DNA of 64,000 nucleotides from Ruminococcus flavefaciens MA2007 (GCF_000621845.1 NZ_JHXF01000007.1:1-64000), one strand, 5' to 3'; positions 50,409 to 59,302 are shown, numbered from the stretch's first letter. The notes: generated by a model from the letters alone, not told the origin. A program made the numbers and translations.

Positions 50409-53325
50409 TCGTATTCACCTCGTTTTCGGGCTCAAAGCCTATCTTCTCAAGGCGCTTCTTCTCCTTTTCGATAGCCTCACGCATTGCGGCTTCGCGTTTT
50501 TCCTCGGGAGTGAGCTTATCCTTTTCCGCCGCCTCTCTGCCTATCTTCACAACGGTCTTTGCCTCGTAGATAGATATCAGCAGCATTGGTATCACTACCA
50601 GCAGCAGAAGGAGCTTCTTTACATTCACAAAGGAGTTCACCCAGATAAAGAACCTTGCCTTGCCTGTATATTTTCCGACTATCTTGTCCTGCGATACGCT
50701 TACCGTATCCGAAACAGGATTTGCGTCGCCCTTTGTGATATAGCTTCCGTCAGAATTCCTGCCCACTATTCTATGAGTCACAAGAAGTCCTTTTATATCG
50801 CTCTGCTCCGAATAGAAGGAGATTATATCGCCCTCTGAGAGCGCATTGGTATCGGTCTTTTCAACGACAATGTAGTCGCCCACGTGTATCGAGGGCTCCA
50901 TACTTCCCGTTACGACTTTAAGAACACTTTTGCCGAATACGTTTACAGCCCTGCCCTTTGCCGAGCAAGCCATTACGTATATTACAAAGACAAGAGCTAT
51001 TGCCGTGATAACAGCAACTATGATATTTGCTATCCTGTTTGATCCGTCGTCCTTTTCGGCTGTATTTACGCCCTCGCCGGTTATGCTTGCTTCGCTCTCA
51101 CGTATACTCTTTTCTATCTCCAGCTTTTCCTTTTTGCGTTCAGCAGCAGCAAGTGCGATCTTCTTGAAGATGCTTACGTGATATTCCTTGTAGAGTCTCT
51201 TCATCTCAAGGTCGATAGCCTTCTGCTCCTCCGGAGTTCTGTTAGGCGGAGTATATGCAGGCTTCGGCTTGTTCTTGTCAGCCTTGCGCTTCCTGCGCTT
51301 GAACTTCATATCGCTGATGAATCGCAGTAAATCGTACTTAACACTGCGGGCATACTTTTTGTAGTAGACCTCCATGTCCTGACGTTCCTGCTTTTCGCGC
51401 TCTTTGAGTTCCTGTTTTTTCTTCTTATCGGCAAGTATCTGCCTGTACCTCGGGTTATCCGTGTCCGCAGGCACGATACCCAGCACCACTGCTAAGAAAT
51501 GCCGTATAAGTCTTATGAGAACGTATATAGGATTCCACGAATATTCGCGGTATATCTCCTTGAAAGGCTTGCTTTCGAGACGTTTTCTTTCGGCTTTCAG
51601 GCGCTGAGCCCGTTCTGCCTCGGCTCGTTCCTTTTCCAGTCTCTGCTGCTCCAGCTTCTTTCGTGCCGCAACAGCTCTCGGATCCTCAAAGACTTCGCCC
51701 TCTGTCTCAGTCTCCATTTCTGCCTTAGCCTCAGCGATCTCTTCATCAGTGACTTCGCTGTAAGCCTGCTTTTCAAGCTCTTCCTGATCGGGCTCTCTGG
51801 TCTGGAGAGCCTCTTCGTCGAGACCTTCCGCCTCGCCCAGCTCGTTACGAGCCATTTCCTTATTCTGCTTGATTCGCTCACGCTCGGCAGCGATACGTTC
51901 TTCTTCCTCGCGTTTCAGGCGCTTTTCTTCTTCTCGCAGCCGTATCTCTTCCAGACGTGCAAGACGCTCCTCTTCAAGCCGCTGGCGCTCCCGCTCCTCT
52001 GCTTCCTGCTCGGCGCGTTTCTTTTCCAGCATTTCCTGAACTCTGCGTTCTTCCTCTTCCTTTTCGATTCGGATACGCTCCAGCTCTGCCAGTCTTGCTT
52101 CTTCGATACGCTGCTGCTCGGCAAGTCTTGCTTCCTCCTCCTGCCGTCGCTTTTCCTCCTCTGCCCTTGTCTGTTCGAGCTCGGCAAGATACGCCGTTTC
52201 TATCTTTATGATCTCGGACAGCTGCTCGAACATTACATTAAGGTCAACAGGAAGTCGCTTTTCAAATCTGAATGTTCCCTCGGCAGCGATATAGCCTGCC
52301 GCCGTTTCCGATGATACGCTGTAGTCCGCCGCCAGCTCCTTGTCGAATTTCTTCACGAACTTAGGAGCCATTGGTTTTGAGGTGTGGGATTTCAGCTCCT
52401 TCAGCTTATCCGCATTGTCGTTGTTCATGTACGAACGGAAAAGCAGGAGATTCAGAACTACCAGCTTGTAGAAATCGTCAACATAGTCCTGCTGGGGCTG
52501 TACTGCCGTATTCTGCACGTTGATCTCGTAGCCCACCTTGTCGTAGCTCTCGATGTACTGCCAGAGAGTAAGACAAGCTTTCAGGTCTACGTTTTTCATG
52601 ATAGCGTTTGTACGCATTACAGGAGGTCGGATATAGGTGTTTCCGAGAGCCCTGCAAAGCTCCGAGCCCTTGTAGCCCTCAATAGCTGTTTTCAGCTTTT
52701 CCACTCGCTGCCATACGGTATAGCCGTTGGCGTCGTAGGTATCAAGGCTGTCCACGGTCTCTATCTTTACGTCTATCTTCATTTTTCCGCCTGCGCCGTC
52801 GTCCACGACGGTATCATATCCGAGGGTGAATACCTCCTCGTCACGGGATACCTGCGCAAGCTTCTCGTATCTTGTATTTATGAATATGTAAAGTCTGTCT
52901 ATAAGAGTATTGACGAACTTGTTCTCATAGGTGAAAAGACTTTCCTCCTTATGGACATTCAGTATCTTTGAGGGAGTTATCTTTCCCGTTTTCTTGTCAA
53001 TGCTCTGTATCAGGTCGGTATGCTGTGCTAAGTGCTTTACCGATTCAACTGTAGTTTTTCTCGACAGCGCTATAGGCACTATCTCCTCCACGTCCTCAAT
53101 GGTCTTACGCGGATTTCTCAGGAAGTTATCCACATGGCTTATTCCGTTTTCGATAGCCTCAACCCATGATACGTCTATCGCCTTTTCCATTATCTTCCTG
53201 TTAAAGGCGAAGGTATTGCGGCTGGAGGTCAGCAGAGAATCAAGTGCCTGATATAACTCATCGCTGCCGAAGGTCTCGGAAAGAGTCTCAAACTGCTCGT
53301 ACCATTTGCTGTATAAGTCGTTCAC
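50371..53325 (-). CDS. DUF2357 protein fused to coiled coil and SipW/ER-type signal peptidase
   Basis: A 984-aa fusion starting at GTG (AGGTG upstream). Residues ~1-375 resemble DUF2357, the partner of McrB-like AAA+ proteins (ESLFTYENKFVNTLIDRLY at ~128-146). Residues ~380-500 and 555-590 are long charged coiled coil (Glu/Arg/Lys repeats). After a membrane helix (764-786) comes a serine signal peptidase domain: VVTGSMEPSI with S808, LVTHRIVG with H851, TKGDANPVSD with D867, i.e. the Ser-His type rather than Ser-Lys. A second helix (about 904-920) and a charged tail follow. I see no PD-(D/E)xK nuclease motif, which DUF2357 proteins often carry. It follows the AAA+ gene by 27 bp. Confidence 0.82.
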   Translation of the reverse strand: MNDLYSKWYEQFETLSETFGSDELYQALDSLLTSSRNTFAFNRKIMEKAIDVSWVEAIENGISHVDNFLRNPRKTIEDVEEIVPIALSRKTTVESVKHLAQHTDLIQSIDKKTGKITPSKILNVHKEESLFTYENKFVNTLIDRLYIFINTRYEKLAQVSRDEEVFTLGYDTVVDDGAGGKMKIDVKIETVDSLDTYDANGYTVWQRVEKLKTAIEGYKGSELCRALGNTYIRPPVMRTNAIMKNVDLKACLTLWQYIESYDKVGYEINVQNTAVQPQQDYVDDFYKLVVLNLLLFRSYMNNDNADKLKELKSHTSKPMAPKFVKKFDKELAADYSVSSETAAGYIAAEGTFRFEKRLPVDLNVMFEQLSEIIKIETAYLAELEQTRAEEEKRRQEEEARLAEQQRIEEARLAELERIRIEKEEEERRVQEMLEKKRAEQEAEERERQRLEEERLARLEEIRLREEEKRLKREEEERIAAERERIKQNKEMARNELGEAEGLDEEALQTREPDQEELEKQAYSEVTDEEIAEAKAEMETETEGEVFEDPRAVAARKKLEQQRLEKERAEAERAQRLKAERKRLESKPFKEIYREYSWNPIYVLIRLIRHFLAVVLGIVPADTDNPRYRQILADKKKKQELKEREKQERQDMEVYYKKYARSVKYDLLRFISDMKFKRRKRKADKNKPKPAYTPPNRTPEEQKAIDLEMKRLYKEYHVSIFKKIALAAAERKKEKLEIEKSIRESEASITGEGVNTAEKDDGSNRIANIIVAVITAIALVFVIYVMACSAKGRAVNVFGKSVLKVVTGSMEPSIHVGDYIVVEKTDTNALSEGDIISFYSEQSDIKGLLVTHRIVGRNSDGSYITKGDANPVSDTVSVSQDKIVGKYTGKARFFIWVNSFVNVKKLLLLLVVIPMLLISIYEAKTVVKIGREAAEKDKLTPEEKREAAMREAIEKEKKRLEKIGFEPENEVNTIESRETDEKEND

Positions 53326-53352
53326 TTGTTTCTCACCTGCTCTTTATCCGAA

Positions 53353-54930
53353 TCAGAACAGCTTCTGGAGTCTTTCGAGATAAGCTATAGATTCGTTCAT
53401 CTTATTCTTTCCGAAAGTCTTGGTCATGTAAGCGCAGAGCTCGCGGAGCTCCTCTCTCAGCATTGCAAGGTTGAGGGATTCAAACTTTCGGAATATCTTT
53501 GTTGCGAGAATGTAGTCGATGCCGTCCAGCTCGTCGCCGCCGCAGGCTACATATACAGGAACAAAGAGGTTCATCTGCTTGAGGATACGGTTACCGAAGG
53601 CAACTCTCAGCTTTTCGATTACCCAGAGGTCAAGCTGCTGTATCTTCTTGAGATTTTCCTGTGAGATCGGGTACTTGTCGAACGCCTCCTTGAACAGCTT
53701 GTCAAGATGATCGAAGCCGAGGTTCATTGGCGGTGTATCGGGAGCGTCAAATGCAACGCCCTTGGTGTCAAGGTTGATAGGCTGCGCACGGTCGTATACC
53801 TTATCTGAAATAGCAAAGGTAGAATCGTCGTTATTAGCAGTACCTATATACCAGATATTCTGTGGGATAACTATCTTGCCCTTATCGAGCTTTACAGGAT
53901 CGGTGCTCCATACGTTTGGAACGATATCCAGCTCCCACTCGTCAGCGTTAGGCATTTCGAGGATAGAGAGCATTTCCGCGAAGTAATACTCGACACGGGC
54001 GATGTTCATCTCATCGAGGAGGATAAGGTTTACATCGTTGTTATAGCCCGATGAATATATTCTCTTGAGAACTTCGGTCTCGTTGAAGTTCTTGGTAAAT
54101 TCGTTGAAGTATCCGAAAAGCTCCGTTCTGTCACGCCATGAAGGCTGTACAGAAGCGATAGTGGTGTCAACCTGCAAAAACTTACCGAATGAGTAAGGAA
54201 GCGAGGTTTTACCTGTACCTGAGATACCCTGGAGGATAATGAGCTTCGTGGAAGCCATACCTGCCATAAAGAGCCAGATTATCTTGGGCTCGTAGTAAAG
54301 ATGCATTCTCGAGCAGGCAAAATTGCGGAAGTTCTCGCAAATGCCGGGAAGGTCTATCTCATTGTCATATGCAGGCGGCTCGTAGGTCTTGTAGAAGGTG
54401 TCCACCTCGATGAGCTTTGAGAATCTGTGCTCGTTGGTCTGGACAACGCCGCTCTCCACAACAGCAGGAGCCGCAGCATCTCCGCCGCCCTCTGCGCCCT
54501 CAGCAGCCATAGTGCCGTCCGCAAGGGAAAGAGCGCCAGAACCGGCAGGAAGTCCCATCTGAGCGACCTTCATAGCCATTATCTCGTCCTTTTCCTTGGT
54601 CATCTTCAGCACCTTGCGCTGGAGCTCGCCTATCTCTTCGAGAAGGTCCTCGTTGCTGACGATAGAATGACGGAAACGGATATACTTCCTTATTCCGAGG
54701 AATATCATCATGAATATCAGCACATAGATAGCGATGACTATGATGATAGCCAGTATCGACAGCACCCAGCTGAGTGCGCTGTAATCCTGAGAATGCTCCT
54801 TAAAGATATTTATATAGTTTTTGATATTGAATATCTGCTTTATTCCGTGCCCGAAGCCCTTTACGATATCCGCATAGCCCTTGAGCATTTCAGAAATAAA
54901 TGCAAAAAACCATTTCAAGAATTCATTCAT
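53353..54930 (-). CDS. Membrane-anchored McrB-like AAA+ ATPase
   Basis: A 525-aa protein. Residues 1-50 are amphipathic, 55-82 a membrane helix, 93-120 coiled coil and 127-160 an Ala/Gly-rich linker. The AAA+ domain (about 190-450) has Walker A GISGTGKT (235-242), Walker B LILLDEMN with D306-E307, sensor 1 IGTANNDDS (362-370) and KVYDRAQPINL, the set seen in McrB-type GTPase/ATPases (DEMN.A..E.YF). McrB proteins are normally soluble and work with McrC nucleases; here a membrane anchor replaces the DNA-recognition domain and the partner is a signal-peptidase fusion. That argues for a role at the membrane rather than restriction. Confidence 0.85.
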   Translation of the reverse strand: MNEFLKWFFAFISEMLKGYADIVKGFGHGIKQIFNIKNYINIFKEHSQDYSALSWVLSILAIIIVIAIYVLIFMMIFLGIRKYIRFRHSIVSNEDLLEEIGELQRKVLKMTKEKDEIMAMKVAQMGLPAGSGALSLADGTMAAEGAEGGGDAAAPAVVESGVVQTNEHRFSKLIEVDTFYKTYEPPAYDNEIDLPGICENFRNFACSRMHLYYEPKIIWLFMAGMASTKLIILQGISGTGKTSLPYSFGKFLQVDTTIASVQPSWRDRTELFGYFNEFTKNFNETEVLKRIYSSGYNNDVNLILLDEMNIARVEYYFAEMLSILEMPNADEWELDIVPNVWSTDPVKLDKGKIVIPQNIWYIGTANNDDSTFAISDKVYDRAQPINLDTKGVAFDAPDTPPMNLGFDHLDKLFKEAFDKYPISQENLKKIQQLDLWVIEKLRVAFGNRILKQMNLFVPVYVACGGDELDGIDYILATKIFRKFESLNLAMLREELRELCAYMTKTFGKNKMNESIAYLERLQKLF

Positions 54931-54971
54931 AATATACTCCGAAAGTCAAATGCTTTCCCATATATCGCGTA

Positions 54972-55844
54972 TTATTCGGCAGCCTCACCTGCTTTTTCAG
55001 CTGCTGCCCCAGCGGTCTCAGCCGCATTTTCCGCAATATTCTTGGCGTCATCTGCTGCTTTTTTTTCAAGTTTTTCAGCCTCTTGCTTTACTGCTTCAAA
55101 TTTTTCAAAGGCTTCTTTCTTTGCCTCCTCAAAATTTTCTGCGGCTTTTTCGGCAGTATCCTCAGCCTTTTCGGCAGCACCGCTCACAGCCTCGGAGGCT
55201 TTTGCCGCCGCATTCTCGGCAGATTCACCCTTGCTTGCAAGGTACTCCTCGATAGCACGTCTCTTTATCTCTTCCTCGTCAAGCTGCTCGGCAGGTTCGG
55301 GGCGCTTTGCCTCGATGAGAGTAACGATGAACTTGTAAAGCTCGAACAGGAAAAACAGAGCCATCGGTATAACGATACAAATGAAGAAGCCCTTCTTTGT
55401 ACGCATGAAGTTGAGGAACTTGCCTACTCCGCCTATCTTTGTTTCTGTCCACTTACCGATAAGGTCTCCCGAATAAGCAGGAGCTGTATCGTTTATGGGG
55501 TTGTTATCGCCTCGTGTGATGAAGCTCTTTGAACCGTCTGTGTCCTCGACCTCTACGATTCTATGGGTGTTCTTGACTCTTCTGCCGTCGATGACGGTCC
55601 AGAAAGTGATGACATCGCCCGATTTAAGACTGTTGATGTCGTCGATCTCCTTACAGATGATGAGGTCATTTTTGCTGAATGTAGGCTTCATTGAGTCCGA
55701 CTCTACTGTCATGGGGATAAATCCGAAGATATTTGCAACTCCGTTGTTTTTTCCCGATGAGAAAACTATTATAGTGACAAGGAATGCGATTATAAGCACG
55801 ATCCATGCAAGCACATTTGCAGTCACTCTTAGTACCTTTTTCAT
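54972..55844 (-). CDS. SipW/ER-type signal peptidase I with Ala/Glu-rich tail
   Basis: A 290-aa protein with membrane helices at 7-28 and 152-178. The catalytic set is S51 (ESDSMKPTF), H94 (NTHRIVEV) and D113 (TRGDNNPINDT), the Ser-His-Asp arrangement of SipW/ER-type peptidases. Residues ~200-290 form an Ala/Glu/Lys-rich helical tail (AAEKAEDTAEKAAENFEEAKK), an unusual extension likely to be a coiled-coil contact. It precedes the AAA+ gene by 41 bp and follows the camelysin-like gene by 18 bp, its probable substrate or partner. Confidence 0.88.
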   Translation of the reverse strand: MKKVLRVTANVLAWIVLIIAFLVTIIVFSSGKNNGVANIFGFIPMTVESDSMKPTFSKNDLIICKEIDDINSLKSGDVITFWTVIDGRRVKNTHRIVEVEDTDGSKSFITRGDNNPINDTAPAYSGDLIGKWTETKIGGVGKFLNFMRTKKGFFICIVIPMALFFLFELYKFIVTLIEAKRPEPAEQLDEEEIKRRAIEEYLASKGESAENAAAKASEAVSGAAEKAEDTAEKAAENFEEAKKEAFEKFEAVKQEAEKLEKKAADDAKNIAENAAETAGAAAEKAGEAAE

Positions 55845-55862
55845 ATTGTTTTTACTCCTTTA

Positions 55863-56576
55863 TTACGTAGATTCAGTTATCTTAAAGCTCATACTCAGCT
55901 TTAGTGTTCCGCCGATTATGTCGTCGATACAGTCGGGATCGTTTCCCTCCAGCCATATCACAACGGTATACTTGTCCTTATCCTTTGCCTTGAAGCCTTC
56001 CGTAGAAGTTCTCATAACAACGCTTGAAGTCAGGAATTCACTGTCGCAGTCGCTCTCCTTGCCGCCGCCGTTTGATTTAGTCTTGCCGTAAACAGTCTTG
56101 ACGCCGTTTTTATAAACAGCGACTCGGACTGCTTCATCGACGTTTTTCGTGACGTTCTCAATGAGCATCTCGCCTGTATAAGTCAGGGTATCATCTCCCG
56201 AATTGATCAGGTAGAAGGTATAGGCGATGAAGTTATCGCCGTTATGACTGCCGTTTACCTTATCTATATTATCGGGGAGGTCTTCTCCGCTTATATTTGT
56301 CATATCATAGACGATATCAGCATTCAGCACCGATATCGACTTATCATATTCAGGCGCTTCCGAAAGGGAAAGTCCCTGCTTTACCATATCGTACTTGTTG
56401 ACCTTTACCGTAAAGCTTCCGAATTTATCGTAGAAATACGATATTCCGTAAGCTATGGCGACGATCAGTATAAGTATTATCGCCAGCAGTCCAAGGACTC
56501 GCATAAGCACGGTATGGCGCTTGACCTCTTTCGCGGTTCTTCTGAGTTCAAGGACATCAATTACCTTTTTATCCAC
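55863..56576 (-). CDS. Membrane-anchored camelysin/TasA-like beta-sandwich protein
   Basis: A 237-aa protein starting at GTG (GGAGAG upstream). A cytoplasmic N-terminus of ~25 residues and one membrane helix (about 26-50) precede an extracellular domain. The segments INSGDDTLTYTGEMLIENVT, VRVAVYKNG and VVIWLEGNDPDCIDDIIGGTLKLSMSF resemble SipW-dependent camelysin/TasA-type proteins, which are normally exported and cleaved by the adjacent SipW. Here the long N-terminal cytoplasmic part is not a standard signal peptide. Position next to a SipW-type peptidase supports the link. Confidence 0.75.
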   Translation of the reverse strand: MDKKVIDVLELRRTAKEVKRHTVLMRVLGLLAIILILIVAIAYGISYFYDKFGSFTVKVNKYDMVKQGLSLSEAPEYDKSISVLNADIVYDMTNISGEDLPDNIDKVNGSHNGDNFIAYTFYLINSGDDTLTYTGEMLIENVTKNVDEAVRVAVYKNGVKTVYGKTKSNGGGKESDCDSEFLTSSVVMRTSTEGFKAKDKDKYTVVIWLEGNDPDCIDDIIGGTLKLSMSFKITEST

Positions 56577-56606
56577 ACTGAACTCTCCAATCCATTATTA
56601 ATTTTT

Positions 56607-57365
56607 TCAAGAATCTGATCTCCTTCTGACATATCTTTCCGTCATATACTTGCCCGAAAGGCTTCCTGCGCAGTACGAGCATTCAAATGAATACAGCGTT
56701 TCCGCCTGTCGGCTGTTGAAAACTCCGTCAGCAACAGGCTCGGAGCCGATATCGTTGACGAATGAAATTATTGATCTGACCGCGTTGTCCGAACGCTCTC
56801 CCTTGCCGATGTAGTTTGTGACCTCGGGACTGAGCATAACAAAATCAACGGGGAAATCAGAAAGGCGCATGAGCGGGCAGTTGCTTGCACCGAAATTGGT
56901 CAGCATAAAGTGAAAGCCCAGATTGCGCATTATCTGTATAGTTGAGGGCACCTGCTCGTCATTCTCCATGAGAAGCTTCTCAGAGAGCTCGAAGCAAATG
57001 CGCGTCGTCGGTATCTGATGCCGTGACGCATAATCAGACGCAAGCTTGGATGTACGCTTCTCTCTGAGCATTCTCACGGGAAGATACACCGAAAGCCAGC
57101 CGAAATTCAAATCTCGTTCCGCAAATGTGGCATTTGCCTCAAGAGCCTGTACAAGCTCCAGTCGGAAAAGCTGGTCAGCCTGATTGGTCATCTCGCATAC
57201 GTCGCGGTACTTGTCGGGAGAAAGCACTCCCAGCTTGGGAGAATTGAGCATTGTACGGGACTGAAAAAAAGCAGTCTGACCGCTGGATATCTCCCTGATA
57301 CTGCGGTAATTAAGCTCAACAGCCCGTAAACCGCCGACTGTGGTCTGAACTTCCTTATCTGCCAT
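56607..57365 (-). CDS. Degenerate EAL-domain protein
   Basis: A 252-aa protein with the EAL fold but without its catalytic set: the EAL motif is FQS, the E(I/V)TE position reads FELSE, DDFG reads TNFG, and AEGVE reads ADGVF. c-di-GMP hydrolysis is therefore not expected; a binding or protein-contact role is possible. It is the first gene of the AAA+/signal-peptidase operon, 30 bp upstream of the camelysin-like gene, and lies head to head with a canonical (but frameshifted) EAL gene at 58113. Confidence 0.8.
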   Translation of the reverse strand: MADKEVQTTVGGLRAVELNYRSIREISSGQTAFFQSRTMLNSPKLGVLSPDKYRDVCEMTNQADQLFRLELVQALEANATFAERDLNFGWLSVYLPVRMLREKRTSKLASDYASRHQIPTTRICFELSEKLLMENDEQVPSTIQIMRNLGFHFMLTNFGASNCPLMRLSDFPVDFVMLSPEVTNYIGKGERSDNAVRSIISFVNDIGSEPVADGVFNSRQAETLYSFECSYCAGSLSGKYMTERYVRRRSDS

Positions 57366-57527
57366 ATTACCGCCTTCTTTCTACATTATATATTATTTAT
57401 ATTTGTTTTATTATACCATATTTACTGCGCAATGTCAATGAAATAACTATTAATTATAACAAAAATGCGGCGTTTTTTAACAAAAGCCGTTATAACAGCG
57501 AAATATTGATGTGAAATGATTTAATGG

Positions 57528-57734
57528 AAAAAACGTCCCCCTCTCGCTACAAGAGGGGGACGCCATGTTAAAGAGGTTTTTATGAGCCATTGATGAAAAC
57601 TTTTTTATTAGTCCTGCCGAGTTCACACCCGTCAGGAGCAAAGCATATCGAAAGGCTTCTAAAAACTGTTATGGAGGAGTAAAAAATGAGAATTCATTCG
57701 CACACTATAAAGCTTCTTTATACCTTTTGTTTAC
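57528..57734 (-). ncRNA. Predicted small RNA (~207 nt)
   Basis: A perfect minus-strand promoter (TTGACA 57769-57764, 17 nt, TATAAT 57746-57741) is followed ~200 nt later by a strong terminator (CGTCCCCCTCT/AGAGGGGGACG then TTTTTT). No plausible minus-strand gene lies between. The RNA contains an anti-Shine-Dalgarno-like TACTCCTCC and a stable hairpin (TCCTGA-CGGGT-GTGA-ACTCG-GCAGGA, ~57636-57610). A 36-codon plus-strand frame at 57685 with GGAGGAG upstream overlaps it but lacks a promoter. Identity unknown; an orphan gut-Clostridia RNA class is possible. Confidence 0.55.
57534..57562 (-). terminator. Terminator of the predicted small RNA
   Basis: An 11-bp perfect GC-rich stem with a 7-nt loop, followed by six T on the minus strand. 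Confidence 0.85.
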
Positions 57735-57740
57735 AATTAC

Positions 57741-57769
57741 ATTATATCTCATTTAAGCCCGACTGTCAA
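57741..57769 (-). promoter_or_regulatory. Perfect consensus promoter of the predicted small RNA
   Basis: TTGACA-17-TATAAT exactly on the minus strand. Between here and 57970 the DNA is very A/T-rich without a credible gene. Confidence 0.75.
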
Positions 57770-57975
57770 TATTTTTCTCTAATATTCACATTATAGCAAA
57801 ACTTTTTAGCATTATATACAAATAAAGTTACAATTATTGCAAACAATAAGCAAATAGTATTTACGCATAGTATATTTGCGAACTTTTTTCTGACCAATTT
57901 ATGGCAAATGTTCTGCAAGACCAATTTCCATTTATCAGAATTACACATTTTTAATAAAAATTCACTATTCATCTA

Positions 57976-58004
57976 TTGAAATATATGCAAATTTGTGATA
58001 TAAT
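57976..58004 (+). promoter_or_regulatory. Promoter of the EAL gene
   Basis: TTGAAA (57976-57981), 17 nt, TATAAT (57999-58004), ~100 nt before the ATG at 58113. Confidence 0.65.
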
Positions 58005-58112
58005 TAATTGCAGAATATGATTTCTAAGAGATACATGCCTGCACAAAGGGGAAAAACAGGCAATACAACAATATGAGAAAGTCATAACGCATTATGAAAG
58101 GACGGAATTTCT

Positions 58113-59302
58113 ATGAAATACTCAGCAGGAGAAATAAGAGCTGCTCTGCAAAATAACGAGCTTACCACCTACTATCAGCCTCAGTACGACGCACTTACCA
58201 GCCAGCTGAAAAGCGCTGAAGCTCTGGTGCGCTGGATAAAGCCCGACGGCACAGTCATTTCACCGTTTTTCTTCATTCCTGTTGCAGAGGAATCCGACCT
58301 TATCATGGATATAGACTGGTACGTCACCGAGCTTGTCTGCAAAACTCTCGAAAAACAGAATATGATGCCCCAGTTCCCAATATCTATCAATTTTTCAAGA
58401 AAGCACATACAAGAAGACAATTTCGCAGAGAGACTCACAGCCATTGTTGATAAATACGACCTCCCCACCCTCTCATCGAGGTGGAGATAACCGAATCCGC
58501 TATGGTAGGCGAGGAGGAGCGCATACTTAACTGGATAGTTTCCATAAGAAATGCAGGTTTTACAGTAGCCATAGACGATTTCGGAAGCGGTCTCTCGTCG
58601 CTTCAGTTCGTCAAGGATATCCCTGCCGATGTTCTGAAAATAGACAAATCTCTTCTTAGCCACAACTGCGAGGACGAAAAGGAGCGCATAGTTCTGGAGA
58701 GTATATTCAGCTTTGCCCACAGACTTCACATGAAAACCGTCGCCGAGGGCGTTGAAACCAAGGAACAGCTGGGCTTTCTCCGAACCTGCGACTGCAACAG
58801 GATACAGGGCTATCTCTTCGCAAAGCCCATGCCCGAGGAGGATTACCTCTCTCTGTGCATGGTCCACAAGGCAGCGGAAGAGCCTGCGGACATATTACAG
58901 CTCCAGAGCCCTGCAAGTGCTGTAAATCTGCTTCTTGAAGCTGTTTTCCGCCGCTATCCCCTTGTTATTTTCACAAATCTCACCAGAAATACCTTCTATA
59001 TGATGGCTTATCAGAACTTCACCACGACTTCATGCCCGTCAACGGGAGTTTTCGACGAGCTCATAGTTCACGGCACAAGCAGTATGCACCCCGACGACAG
59101 AGAAGCTTTCGCCACCACCTTTGACCGCAAGAATCTCATTGCAAAATACAGCGAGGGCGCACAGGAGATACGCCTTGTAACAAGACAGCTTGGCGACGAC
59201 GGTGTATACCGTAAGGTAGAGACCACGGATTACTTCGTGAAAAGCTCCTACACAGAGGACGTCATAGCTATTACTCTCTGTGAGAACCTGCCCGACGATT
59301 AA
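58113..59302 (+). pseudogene. EAL-domain c-di-GMP phosphodiesterase, split by a frameshift
   Basis: Two overlapping frames make one EAL protein of ~395 aa. Frame 1 (58113-58490) has EALVRW and the conserved Asn (SINFSRK); frame 2 (from about 58468 to 59302) continues with LIEVEITES, DDFGSGLSSL, LKIDKS and AEGVET, so every catalytic motif exists but in two frames. One extra base in the C-run at 58463-58466 would restore the frame. After the EAL domain a ~120-aa PAS-like domain follows (FTNLTRNTFYMMAYQNF...). It may be a recent mutation, phase variation by slippage or a sequencing error. Good ribosome binding site (GAAAGGA). Confidence 0.8.

Noticed and set aside
51499-52314. 271-codon Leu/Phe-rich frame on the plus strand
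   Set aside because: It is the complement of the Glu/Arg coiled coil of the DUF2357 fusion (GAA/GAG read as TTC/CTC), which produces a false membrane-protein look.
53353-54930. Classical McrBC restriction system
   Set aside because: The ATPase has a membrane anchor instead of a DNA-recognition domain and the partner ends in a signal peptidase; no nuclease motif was found.
57685-57795. 36-codon plus-strand frame with a GGAGGAG ribosome binding site
   Set aside because: Good initiation site, but no promoter in that direction, and it overlaps the better-supported minus-strand RNA promoter. Kept only as an alternative.
57766-57972. 68-codon minus-strand frame upstream of the small RNA
   Set aside because: A/T-rich, no ribosome binding site, and it overlaps the -35 region and the divergent EAL promoter.
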